A DNA stretch of 60,741 nt from positions 2,989 to 63,729 of the forward strand of contig DBXI01000013.1 of NCBI GenBank assembly GCA_002309255.1, in the 5' to 3' direction. The notes below the pieces were generated by a model. It saw nothing but the letters and a program-made list of their open reading frames with translations, had not been told where the DNA came from and made no database searches. This document shows, one piece after another, positions 24,030 through 32,404 of the stretch; positions within the stretch are counted from its first letter, which is position 1, and the number at the start of each line of letters is the position of its first letter. The translations under genes were made by a program, and so were the position numbers. The stretch is from Bacteroidales bacterium UBA1216 (GTDB lineage: Bacteria > Bacteroidota > Bacteroidia > Bacteroidales > Paludibacteraceae).

Positions 24030-25904
24030 TTATTGTTTGCGGTGCTGGCCTCGACGCCATATACTGAGCAGCCACTCTTTGACGCCACTGACGAGTTTCC
24101 AGATGGCGGAGGGTTGCGGCAGATCGGTGAGGAGCAGGTCTTGTCCCTCGGCGTGCGTTCGCTGCTCGGGGTAAAGGATGAGTGTGCTGTAGTCGCCAAA
24201 GAACTCCTTGAGCATCCGCGGCACTTGGGCGAACAGCGGGTTATAACTCGGCGTAGCGTGTCGCGCCTGCAGCAGTACGAGCATGTCATCCTGACGGATC
24301 TGCTGGGCTATCTGCAGCACATCCTCCCAGTCGCTCAACTCGCGATACGAGGCTCGGAGGAACTTACCCGGTCGTGCGCAGAGCGCTTGCAGCGGGCGCT
24401 TGGTGTCTTGATTGCAGTAGAACACCACCTTGGCACCTATCTGGCTGCTCAAGCGGCGGATCTGACCGAAGCAGGAGATGAAGTCGCGCTCCTTCTCCGC
24501 ATAACGCGGGATAGCTACTACCAGACGGTTGATGGTGTTCAGCGGCTGGTGTTCGTGGTAGATCACGACGGATTTACCCGAGCGCTCAACAAACTGCTCA
24601 GCGTCCTGCCAGTCGACAGCCGTCACGAACTCCGGTTCAGGCAGCTGGCTGAGCGTGGATATGCTGAGTAGTGCATCATCCTGCTGTTCAGCCACTTGCA
24701 TCACGAGCCAGCGATCTTCCGTTCGCTCACTCTCCAGTCGCGCCTCTTCCTGCAGCGCTATCTCCTTGGCAGCATGCTCGGTGATGAACGAGGCGGTGGT
24801 GCATAGCACCAGGATCATCACCACAGTGCCGTTAAGGATCGTCTCGTCGAATAGTTCAACCTGATAGCCGATGGTAACGATAGCCAGTGTACCTGCGGCG
24901 GTGGCATGCGTGAGACCGAACATCAGTTTGCGCTCCAGTGCCGATAGGCTGAAGGTGTGTTGTGCAGCCCAGGCGGCTACCCATTTGCCGACCAGCTTGG
25001 TGATGATCATCACTACAGCTATGATAGCTGTCCCCCACCCAGCTACCACCAGACTTACATCAATCATCATTCCTACGCCCAGCAGGAACATCGGCACGAA
25101 GATCGTGTTACCCACGAAGTTGATCCTGCCCATCAGCGGCGAGAGGTTAGGCACCCACTTGTTCAGCGCCACACCGCAGAGGAAAGCGCCCAAGATACCT
25201 TCCAACCCCGCCCAGTCGGCTAATCCGGCACTCGCCACCAGCATGAGCATCACCATCGCAAAGCCGGCAGCATTGTCCTGATGGTGGCGGAAGAACCACC
25301 GTGCAATCTGCGGGAACACGCCAAAGGTAACAACACCTAACAGCGTGGTCTTACCCACCAGCGCCCACCAATACGTTAAGTCATCCACTGCGAGCAGTTG
25401 GCTCTTGAGCACCGCTAAAACCAGCAGCGACATGGTTATACAGAGCATCGTAGCACCGACCGTTATGTTCACCGATACGGATTGTTGCACGCCGTAGCGG
25501 TTGACGATAGGATAAGTCATCAGGGTGTGGCTGCCGAACATGGCGCCAAGCAGTGCACTCGTCTGCCAGGTCATACCTATCAGGCGCGCGACAAGAAGGC
25601 CTAACACAAACGGGAAAAGGAATGTATATAGCCCGAACAGCATCGCGCGCCAGCGGTACTGACGGAAATCATTCATGTCGATCTCTATACCCGCCTGCAG
25701 CATGATGTACAACATACCCATCTTGCCAAGCACATCGATCGTATGGTTCGGAGCTATGAGCCCCAAGCCGTGCTCGCCGATCAGTATACCCACCAATATG
25801 AATCCCACAATGGCAGGCACGTGGATCTTCCGGCACGCCATCGGCACCAGCCAGATGATGGCGAGCATGAGCGATAATATGGCAAGAGTATCTGTTATCA
25901 TCAA
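24030..25904 (-). CDS. Kef/CPA2-type cation:proton antiporter with C-terminal cytosolic domain
   Basis: 624 residues. The first 380 or so form a Na+/H+ exchanger domain of about 12 membrane helices. The Kef-type opening HVPAIVGFILVGILIGEHGLGLI (about 28-50) and AGIEIDMNDFR (about 72-82) are typical, and LADWAGLEGILGAFLCGVALN (about 228-248) carries a conserved family segment. The last 230 residues look like two universal-stress-protein-type domains, which in this class may sense nucleotides or pH. It exchanges monovalent cations for protons; the direction and ion are not readable. It overlaps the small ribbon-helix-helix gene by 4 nt and so is translationally coupled to it. Confidence 0.88.
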   Translation of the reverse strand: MMITDTLAILSLMLAIIWLVPMACRKIHVPAIVGFILVGILIGEHGLGLIAPNHTIDVLGKMGMLYIMLQAGIEIDMNDFRQYRWRAMLFGLYTFLFPFVLGLLVARLIGMTWQTSALLGAMFGSHTLMTYPIVNRYGVQQSVSVNITVGATMLCITMSLLVLAVLKSQLLAVDDLTYWWALVGKTTLLGVVTFGVFPQIARWFFRHHQDNAAGFAMVMLMLVASAGLADWAGLEGILGAFLCGVALNKWVPNLSPLMGRINFVGNTIFVPMFLLGVGMMIDVSLVVAGWGTAIIAVVMIITKLVGKWVAAWAAQHTFSLSALERKLMFGLTHATAAGTLAIVTIGYQVELFDETILNGTVVMILVLCTTASFITEHAAKEIALQEEARLESERTEDRWLVMQVAEQQDDALLSISTLSQLPEPEFVTAVDWQDAEQFVERSGKSVVIYHEHQPLNTINRLVVAIPRYAEKERDFISCFGQIRRLSSQIGAKVVFYCNQDTKRPLQALCARPGKFLRASYRELSDWEDVLQIAQQIRQDDMLVLLQARHATPSYNPLFAQVPRMLKEFFGDYSTLILYPEQRTHAEGQDLLLTDLPQPSAIWKLVSGVKEWLLSIWRRGQHRKQ

Positions 25905-26107
25905 TCAAACAATGTGGGCGAGTCTTTGTCTAAGCGTTTCAGTATGGCGCGCATAAGTGTCTGGCGCAACATATCCGAGCGGCTCTTGTACTTATACCGC
26001 TCGCAGTAGCGCGTGATGGTACGCAGTTCACTATCGTTGAGCAGCACCGTGACCGGATGGTTTCGCGGTTGCCGCTTGAATTTCCCGCTGGATGAGTTCT
26101 GTTTCAA
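25901..26107 (-). CDS. Small ribbon-helix-helix-like protein
   Basis: 68 residues. A basic N-terminus is followed by PVTVLLNDSELRTITRYC (about 18-35), then SRSDMLRQTLMRAIL (about 42-56). This is the beta-strand, helix, helix pattern of MetJ/Arc/CopG or MobC-like proteins, which bind DNA as dimers. Such proteins are usually autoregulators, antitoxins or plasmid factors; no toxin partner is next to it. Instead it overlaps the antiporter by 4 nt (ATGA), so it may control that operon. It could also be an orphan of a mobile element. Confidence is high for the gene, moderate for the fold. Confidence 0.72.
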   Translation of the reverse strand: MKQNSSSGKFKRQPRNHPVTVLLNDSELRTITRYCERYKYKSRSDMLRQTLMRAILKRLDKDSPTLFD

Positions 26108-26124
26108 GGCTCTTAAATTTTATC

Positions 26125-26152
26125 TATTCCTTTCAACTTTCATTTTTCACCT
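26125..26152 (-). repeat. Heptamer array at a stop codon
   Basis: Minus-strand units AGGTGAA, AAATGAA, AGTTGAA, AGGAATA. The array starts within the TAG stop (26151-26153) of the outer-membrane-like gene and covers most of the gap to the next start at 26107. Confidence 0.72.
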
Positions 26153-26963
26153 AAAATAGCACTCCCAGGGTGAGCATCACCAGCACGGCTGTTCGTCCGT
26201 TGCTGGAAGTGAAGTCCTGTCCGGGTTCAACAGTTATGGTCTGCGCCGCTGATGCCAGCTGTTGTACCTCAGCCTCTGCGCCAATGTGGAAGGCTCCGGT
26301 ACGTAAGAAGTGATATCTGTATCCTATCGCAAGCCCGGTGTTCAGTCCGCCGCGTATGCCGCCCACTCCGATGCCGTAGCCGATGTGTGCGCCGATCATC
26401 GGAGCATGCTGGAACTCGGTCATTGGTAGCTCCAGTACGGCACTTATCGGTATGACTGACAGCACCTTGCTCTCTGCTATAAGTGCACGATAGCCCACTT
26501 GCCCGCCGAGGAAGATGCGCTTGCCGCCCAGATTGTTTGCTCCCAGACGCAGATCAACGGCCGCTGCACCTCCCACCGAATTACCCAGGCAGAGCACACC
26601 GCCTGCTACACGTACACCGAGTGAGGTTCGCTTGGTGTTAGTCATTGAGCGCGAATGAGTGTCTTTGACGTTTTTAGCCTGCTCTTGAGGCTGTTCGATG
26701 ATCTCAGTTATCTCCACTATATCCGACATCGGGTATTGGAACTTCGTGCCATAAGCATCCTTGATAATCACAACCTCCTCGTTGCGCAGCACAATCTCGC
26801 CCACCACCACTCTGCCCGAGTGGAACAACAGACGATATTGTGCGGCTTTTTCGCTGCTCTCTACGGCCTCCGGCTGAAATGCCTCGGTGGTCTGCCCCAT
26901 CATACGCAGAGGGGAGAACATGATCAGTAAAACCAACAAGTAGCGTAGATCTAACATATTCAT
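26151..26963 (-). CDS. Outer-membrane beta-barrel-like protein
   Basis: 270 residues (ATG at 26957 is an equally good start). The signal peptide ends near residue 24 (SPLRMMGQ). An N-terminal domain (about 40-90, YRLLFHSGRVVVGEIVLRNEEVVIIKD...) looks like a small SH3-like beta domain of the kind that holds FHSGRVVxGEI motifs. After a polar linker, residues about 112-270 consist of alternating glycine-rich strands (LGVRVAGGVLCLGNSVGG, GAHIGYGIGVGGIRGG) ending in the hydrophobic strand LVMLTLGVLF, as in small beta-barrels. The function is unknown. It lies between YitT and the RHH-antiporter pair with short gaps, so it may belong to either unit. Confidence 0.75.
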   Translation of the reverse strand: MNMLDLRYLLVLLIMFSPLRMMGQTTEAFQPEAVESSEKAAQYRLLFHSGRVVVGEIVLRNEEVVIIKDAYGTKFQYPMSDIVEITEIIEQPQEQAKNVKDTHSRSMTNTKRTSLGVRVAGGVLCLGNSVGGAAAVDLRLGANNLGGKRIFLGGQVGYRALIAESKVLSVIPISAVLELPMTEFQHAPMIGAHIGYGIGVGGIRGGLNTGLAIGYRYHFLRTGAFHIGAEAEVQQLASAAQTITVEPGQDFTSSNGRTAVLVMLTLGVLF

Positions 26964-26999
26964 ATAGCCGTTGTTTGTTACTTTGTTTCAAATTTTATC

Positions 27000-27989
27000 T
27001 TACTCACCGCCTATAGCCTCAAATCCTTTGCCGAACACACCGGATACATTCGCCTGACTGACGAATGCGTTGGGGTCGATGTCACGCACGAGTCGCATGA
27101 TCTGCGCGGCCTCATGTCGTCTGGCGAGCACGCTAACCACGTGCATCGGTTGCTTGGAGTACCAGCCTGTACCGTCGAGAATGGTCACACCGCGGTTGAC
27201 GGTCTGATTGATAGCAGTAGCTATCTCGGCGTAGTGGTTCTGCGAGTAGATGAAGAACTGCACAGATCGCCTGAGGTGGTTCATCATCGTATCTACAGAC
27301 AGTGTATAGGATACGGTCATACATAGGCCGTACAGGATGCGTCGTGTCTTGAAGTCAGCTATCTCCTGCGCCGTTATACCGTCGTGCACGTACTGATTAG
27401 GCAGCGGCAGCATGTAGGAGGATGCGATGATGAGCAGGTCGCAAATGATCATCACTCTGCCAAGCGATATATCGCGGTAGTGATGTACAACCTTAGCTAC
27501 TATATCTGTGCCGCCGGATGAACCGTTGTTCGCCATAACTATACCCAACGCGACGCCAAACGCCAATCCGCCGACTATACATGCCGAAACGGGATCATCG
27601 ATCAGAGGTGTTTCGCGGATGGGGATGATCCTGTACCACAATGCTAACGTGAGTGTGCCGAACAGAGTGCGGACACAGAATCGCCAGTCAACGGTAAAAT
27701 AGGCAATGAGCAGCAGGATAAGGTTGAAGGTGAGTGTGGTCAGCCAGACGGGAATAGAGCCACCATACATGGCAAACAGGTCAGGGAAGAGCCCGCTTGT
27801 AGCATAGTAGATGATGGCACATATTCCCGTCAAGCCACCCGAAACGATGTTCTGCGGCAGGATGATCCAGTTAACGATCAGCGCCATGGGGAACATAGCG
27901 AGGAGGATAGCAATGTATTCCACTGCTGTCTTGATGGGCGTCCTGCCGTAGTGTCCGCCGTAGAGTTGTTCGTGTAGCGATTTATTCAT
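27000..27989 (-). CDS. YitT-family membrane protein, copy 1
   Basis: 329 residues: five to six predicted membrane helices (about 25-235) and a C-terminal DUF2179-type domain ending RDIDPNAFVSQANVSGVFGKGFE. The segment MANNGSSGGTDIVAKVVHH (about 151-169) is the family signature. YitT proteins are conserved in Firmicutes and Bacteroidota but their activity is not established. The same fold is encoded again at 28645-29541, and the two copies flank a DUF975 membrane protein. It overlaps the DUF975 gene by 8 nt. It carries a 12-residue extra piece (VHDGITAQEIAD) relative to the other copy. Confidence 0.9.
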   Translation of the reverse strand: MNKSLHEQLYGGHYGRTPIKTAVEYIAILLAMFPMALIVNWIILPQNIVSGGLTGICAIIYYATSGLFPDLFAMYGGSIPVWLTTLTFNLILLLIAYFTVDWRFCVRTLFGTLTLALWYRIIPIRETPLIDDPVSACIVGGLAFGVALGIVMANNGSSGGTDIVAKVVHHYRDISLGRVMIICDLLIIASSYMLPLPNQYVHDGITAQEIADFKTRRILYGLCMTVSYTLSVDTMMNHLRRSVQFFIYSQNHYAEIATAINQTVNRGVTILDGTGWYSKQPMHVVSVLARRHEAAQIMRLVRDIDPNAFVSQANVSGVFGKGFEAIGGE

Positions 27990-28584
27990 TTACAACTTGA
28001 GCATCTTCAACTTGTTCGGTCAGTTCGCGATAGAACTCAGCATGAGCTGCCTCAATGTACGGAAGGAGGAAGAAGATTCCAATGCCGCCGGTAAATATCG
28101 CCAGCAGGATCCATCCGATGAACGAGAGGTCGAGTACAAACAAATCCCACTTGTGACCGCGCATCAGTTCCTTACTCCGGCGGATAGCCTCCATCGATGA
28201 GAGCTCGGGATGATCGTTCGAGACATAGATAGCCATTGAGTAAGCGTACGCCATGATGATACCCGGAACGATCAGTAGCAAGCACCACAAACTGATGAAC
28301 AGCTGCACGAGGAAAGGAACGAGGAACGCCTTCTCGAAGTTAGTACGGTAGATGGAGAACAGGTTTTCTACCTGCGGTCTTTGTCTCTGACGCACCAGAT
28401 TAAGTACAGCTACATCGCAGGCAAACCCCATAGGCAAAGCCAGCAACGCCAGCAAGCCAAAGGAGAAGCTACTACCTGCACCAGCGATGATGATGTACAC
28501 CAAGAACATCAGGAACACAGGCCAATACATCCCACGTAGGGACTCCCATGCGCGATTGCGCAACTCTTTACATGTTGATTTCAT
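27982..28584 (-). CDS. DUF975-family membrane protein
   Basis: 200 residues, with about four to five membrane helices (VFLMFLVYIIIAGAGSSF; LVQLFISLWCLLLIVPGIIM; FIGWILLAIFTGGIGIFFLL). The stretch EAIRRSKELMRGHKWDLF followed by LSFIGWILL is the DUF975 signature. The function is unknown. It overlaps the downstream YitT gene by 8 nt and follows the other YitT gene after a 60-nt gap that contains a heptamer array. The YitT-DUF975-YitT order suggests one membrane module. Confidence 0.85.
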   Translation of the reverse strand: MKSTCKELRNRAWESLRGMYWPVFLMFLVYIIIAGAGSSFSFGLLALLALPMGFACDVAVLNLVRQRQRPQVENLFSIYRTNFEKAFLVPFLVQLFISLWCLLLIVPGIIMAYAYSMAIYVSNDHPELSSMEAIRRSKELMRGHKWDLFVLDLSFIGWILLAIFTGGIGIFFLLPYIEAAHAEFYRELTEQVEDAQVVNE

Positions 28585-28613
28585 TGTTAATTAATTTAGT
28601 TTGGTTTAACGTT

Positions 28614-28648
28614 ATATTATTAATTGTCATTTGTCAATTGTCAATTAT
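28614..28648 (-). repeat. Heptamer array at the stop codon of YitT copy 2
   Basis: Plus-strand units ATATTAT, TAATTGT, CATTTGT, CAATTGT, CAATTAT. On the coding strand the TAA stop (28645-28647) lies in the first unit. The unit family is the one at 6662-6689. Confidence 0.78.
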
Positions 28649-29541
28649 CTTGTGTCTTTTAGTCGGTCGAAGCCTTGTCCGAATACTCCGCGTACCTGCG
28701 ACTGGCTGACGAAAGCGTTGGGATCAATGTCTCGTACGATGCGGAAGATCTTTGCGCTATCGTGCTGGCGTGCGATGGTGGTGATCACCTTGTACTCCTC
28801 GCCCGAATAGCCACCTTCGGCACTCAGGTAGGTCACTCCGCGATGCACCTCATGCATCAGGGCGTCAGCTATCTGCTTGTAGTGCTTGGAGAAGATGAAG
28901 AACTGCACCGACTGGCGCATACGGTTCATGATCCAATCGACGGCCGTAGAGCTGATGAACGTGTAGCACAATCCGAACAGCACCTTCTCCAGGCTGCGTA
29001 CCTCCGGCAGGAAGTAACCGCAGGAGATAGCCACTATATCGCATATCAGCAGCACGCGTCCCATGGGCAGATGCTGGTACTTGTTCACGATCATCGCTAC
29101 GATATCTGTACCGCCTGTTGATCCGTTGTTGAGGAACACAAGCCCCAAAGCTGTACCATTGAAGATACCACCTAACACCACTGCCATGAACGGGTCGGTG
29201 ATCACCGGCACCTCGAGCACCGGGATGACCTTCAGCCAGATAGTGAGCCAGAACACGCCGTACAGGGTTCGCAGTACATACTGCTTGCTGACCACGAGAT
29301 AGGCGGCGATGAGCAGCAACAGGTTGATGGTAGCCGATGATGCCCAGATTGGTATGACACGATGCGAGGCAAAGTAAATGATCTCGCAGAAACCCGTCAG
29401 ACCGCCGCCTACGATGGCGTGAGGAACCAATATATGGTTCACCACGATCGCATACGGGATGCTGAACAGCGTGATCAGGAGGTACTCCTTGATCAGGATG
29501 GCCGGCTTGGATGTGAATATTTTCTCAAATTTATTAGGCAT
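28645..29541 (-). CDS. YitT-family membrane protein, copy 2
   Basis: 298 residues, related to copy 1 over its whole length: LVFLNNGSTGGTDIVAMIVNKYQ (about 136-158) and RDIDPNAFVSQSQVRGVFGQGFD at the end correspond closely. Membrane helices occupy about 15-215 and a DUF2179-like cytosolic domain the rest. The two copies share the pattern of many YitT pairs in Bacteroidota, but here they flank a DUF975 gene. The transport substrate is unknown. The gap to gcvP is filled by an ATGACGTG octamer array followed by two heptamers. Confidence 0.9.
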   Translation of the reverse strand: MPNKFEKIFTSKPAILIKEYLLITLFSIPYAIVVNHILVPHAIVGGGLTGFCEIIYFASHRVIPIWASSATINLLLLIAAYLVVSKQYVLRTLYGVFWLTIWLKVIPVLEVPVITDPFMAVVLGGIFNGTALGLVFLNNGSTGGTDIVAMIVNKYQHLPMGRVLLICDIVAISCGYFLPEVRSLEKVLFGLCYTFISSTAVDWIMNRMRQSVQFFIFSKHYKQIADALMHEVHRGVTYLSAEGGYSGEEYKVITTIARQHDSAKIFRIVRDIDPNAFVSQSQVRGVFGQGFDRLKDTR

Positions 29542-29546
29542 ATATT

Positions 29547-29588
29547 ATGACGTGATGACGTGATGACGACAACCTTTCAATTTTCAAT
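29547..29588 (-). repeat. ATGACGTG octamers plus TTTCAAT heptamers
   Basis: Three 8-bp units (ATGACGTG, ATGACGTG, ATGACGAC; 29547-29570) followed by TTTCAAT twice (29575-29588), which abuts the gcvP stop at 29589. The octamer is the same as at 7799-7830. Two array families thus stand side by side in one gap. Confidence 0.85.
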
Positions 29589-32402
29589 TTAATTGAATCG
29601 TGCTATGAGGTTGCGGTCACCGAATCCGTTATCGACCTTGGCAACAGGGACAAAGAACTTGTTCGCCGCCACTGCGGGTGTCGGATAGATTGCTTTGGAT
29701 CGCGGATAGCTGTGATGCCACTCGTCGGCCACCGCCTCGTATTCGGGGTGCGGGGCATTGACGAGCACATTGTCCTTCGGATCAGCTTCGCCGCGTTCTA
29801 CTTCGGCTATCTCCTCGCGGATACTGAGCAGTGCTCCGATGAAACGGTCAAGTTCCTCCAATGATTCGCTCTCCGTGGGCTCTACCATCAGCGTGCCGTG
29901 TACGGGGAAAGAGAGCGTCGGTGCATGGTATCCGTAGTCCATCAGTCGCTTGGCTATGTCCCCTTCGGTGATGCCTATTGCGTGGAACTGACGGCAGTCG
30001 AGTATGAGCTCGTGCCCAACCCGATTGTTGGCGCCGGTATAAACAACGCCGTACGCGTCGCGGAGCTTGGCTGCCATGTAGTTTGCGGAAAGAATGGCGG
30101 CTGCTGTAGCCTCACGCAGTCCTTCGCCGCCCATCATCAGGATGTAACCATAGGCGATGAGCGACATATTTGCATTGCCGTAGGCGGCAGATGATACGCG
30201 ATTGATGTCATCGGAAGGCAGGTATGCAGCAAGTTTTTTATTGCAGCAAACAGCACCAGCACCGGGTCCACCGCCGCCGTGAGGCGAGGCAAAGGACTTG
30301 TGCAGATTGAGGTGGCAGACATCCGCGCCGATGAATGCCGGACAGGTGTAACCGATCTGGGCGTTCATGTTCGCGCCGTCCATATATACGAGTCCGCCGT
30401 TGTCGTGGATCAACTGACACATCTCACGGATGGCGGTCTCGAAGATGCCATGGGTGGATGGATAGGTGATCATACAGCCGGCAAGTCGGTCGCGGTGTTC
30501 TTCGGCTTTCTGTCGCCATTCAGTGAGATCGGTGTTTCCGTGTTCGTCGCACTTGACTACTACGGGGTCAAAGCCTGCCTGTACGCAAGATGCGGGGTTC
30601 GTGCCATGCGCAGATGCAGGGATAAGTAGCACCTTACGTTCAGGCGCATGCTGCTGCATATAGCCACGGATAACTACCAATCCTGTATATTCGCCCGCGG
30701 CGCCGGATGTAGGCTGCAGGGTGCAGGCGTCAAAGCCAGTGATCTGACAGAGTAATAGCTTGAGTTCCTCTTCTATCTGGATGTATCCTTGCACCTGCTC
30801 TTGGGGTGCGAGCGGATGGATGTTGAGGAAGCCGGGGAAGGTGATAGGCAACATGGCGGATGCCGGGTTGAGCTTCATTGTGCATGAGCCCAGTGGGATC
30901 ATTGAGTGCGTGAGACTGATGTCTTTGCGGGCGAGACGATGCATGTATCGCATCATCTCTGTTTCAGTGTGGTACTTTTGGAACACATCTGCCTGCAGAT
31001 AATCCGCTTCGCGCACACGACTCTCGTCGATTATCCACAGTCCGTCGAATGCGGCGTCATCATCCACGGGCATCGACATACCGCCTGTTAGTCCGGCAAA
31101 GAGGTCGCACAGATCGTTCATGGCATCCAGCGTGACTGTCTCGTCGAGAGATAGGCCAACCCATCCTTCGGGTGCGTAGTAGAGGTTGATCTGCGCTTCT
31201 TCAGCAGCCTGCTTGAGTTGGCTGATGGTGAGATCGTCAGGTAAGTAGATCTTCAGTGTATCGAAGAACTCGCTGTTCTCCTGTGTGTAGCCGTATGCTT
31301 GTAGCATCTCGCTGAGGTAAACCGCCTTGCTGTGTATCTGCTCGGCGATGTGACGCAGACCTTCTGCGCCGTGGTATTCAGCGTAGAATGCCACCATCAT
31401 TGCCGACAGGGCTTCGGCGGTACAGATGTTCGATGTGGCTTTCTCTCGCTTGATATGTTGCTCGCGTGTCTGCAGGGCGAGGCGATAGGCGGAACGCTCG
31501 TACATATCTTTTGAGAGTCCGATGATTCGTCCGGGCAGTTCACGTTTGTACTCCTCTCGGGTAGCCATGAATCCAGCCGTTGGTCCACCAAAGCCCATGG
31601 GCATGCCGAAGCGTTGTGCCGAACCGCAGCAGATGTCGGCGTTTAGGGGTTTGAGTAGGCAAAGCGCCATGAGGTCGGCGATGACAGCTACTTTCAATCC
31701 GGCAGCACGGCAATCATCCACGAAGAGGGTGTAGTCTTCGATTGCGCCGTCGGCGTTGGGTAGTTGGATGATAGCACCGAAGTATTCGGGCGAAGGCGTG
31801 AAGGCAGCATAATCCCCGATGACGAGTTCGATGTCTTGTCCATATGCGCGTGTGCGCATAACTGATAAGGTGTTAGGGAAGATCTTATGATCGACAAACA
31901 CTTTGCGGACATTGTCCTTGATTTGCTGGCGCGAGCGTAGGTTACGCATCATCGTCACGGCTTCGGCGGAAGCGGTTGCTTCGTCGAGCAGCGAGCAGTT
32001 GGCGAGTGGCAGACCGGTGAGATCGCTGATGACGGTCTGGAAGGCGAAGAGAGCCTCTAACCTACCCTGCGAGATCTCAGCCTGGTACGGAGTGTAGGAA
32101 GTGTACCACACGGGGTTTTCGAGCACGTTACGCACGATAACGGAGGGCGTGAGCGTTCCGTACCAGCCGCGACCGATGTACGAACGAAACGACTTGTTCA
32201 GCGCCTGCATGTCGTTCATGTTATCCAGATGCTCCTGCTCGGTGAACGCGGGGATATCAAGGCGCTTGTCCTCGGGAAGGAGGATATCTGCCGGGATGAC
32301 CTGATTGATCAGTTCTTCCTCACTCTTTAGGCCGAGCACAGCCAACATCTTTTGCTTATCAGCCTCACTCAGACCAACATGTCTATTCTTCAAGTTATTC
32401 AT
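29589..32402 (-). CDS. gcvP: Glycine dehydrogenase (decarboxylating), P-protein
   Basis: 937 residues, the single-chain form of the glycine cleavage P-protein. It removes CO2 from glycine with pyridoxal phosphate and passes the aminomethyl group to the lipoyl arm of H-protein. The PLP lysine lies in NLHKSFASPHGGGGPGAG (about 695-712). The glycine-rich FGMPMGFGGPTAGF (about 264-277) and the N-terminal RHVGLSEADKQKML are family features. No gcvH or gcvT is in the window, so the system is scattered. The gene ends next to repeat arrays and lies 2 nt after the Na/Pi cotransporter gene, so both probably share the promoter at 34198-34229. Confidence 0.98.
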   Translation of the reverse strand: MNNLKNRHVGLSEADKQKMLAVLGLKSEEELINQVIPADILLPEDKRLDIPAFTEQEHLDNMNDMQALNKSFRSYIGRGWYGTLTPSVIVRNVLENPVWYTSYTPYQAEISQGRLEALFAFQTVISDLTGLPLANCSLLDEATASAEAVTMMRNLRSRQQIKDNVRKVFVDHKIFPNTLSVMRTRAYGQDIELVIGDYAAFTPSPEYFGAIIQLPNADGAIEDYTLFVDDCRAAGLKVAVIADLMALCLLKPLNADICCGSAQRFGMPMGFGGPTAGFMATREEYKRELPGRIIGLSKDMYERSAYRLALQTREQHIKREKATSNICTAEALSAMMVAFYAEYHGAEGLRHIAEQIHSKAVYLSEMLQAYGYTQENSEFFDTLKIYLPDDLTISQLKQAAEEAQINLYYAPEGWVGLSLDETVTLDAMNDLCDLFAGLTGGMSMPVDDDAAFDGLWIIDESRVREADYLQADVFQKYHTETEMMRYMHRLARKDISLTHSMIPLGSCTMKLNPASAMLPITFPGFLNIHPLAPQEQVQGYIQIEEELKLLLCQITGFDACTLQPTSGAAGEYTGLVVIRGYMQQHAPERKVLLIPASAHGTNPASCVQAGFDPVVVKCDEHGNTDLTEWRQKAEEHRDRLAGCMITYPSTHGIFETAIREMCQLIHDNGGLVYMDGANMNAQIGYTCPAFIGADVCHLNLHKSFASPHGGGGPGAGAVCCNKKLAAYLPSDDINRVSSAAYGNANMSLIAYGYILMMGGEGLREATAAAILSANYMAAKLRDAYGVVYTGANNRVGHELILDCRQFHAIGITEGDIAKRLMDYGYHAPTLSFPVHGTLMVEPTESESLEELDRFIGALLSIREEIAEVERGEADPKDNVLVNAPHPEYEAVADEWHHSYPRSKAIYPTPAVAANKFFVPVAKVDNGFGDRNLIARFN

Positions 32403-32404
32403 AA

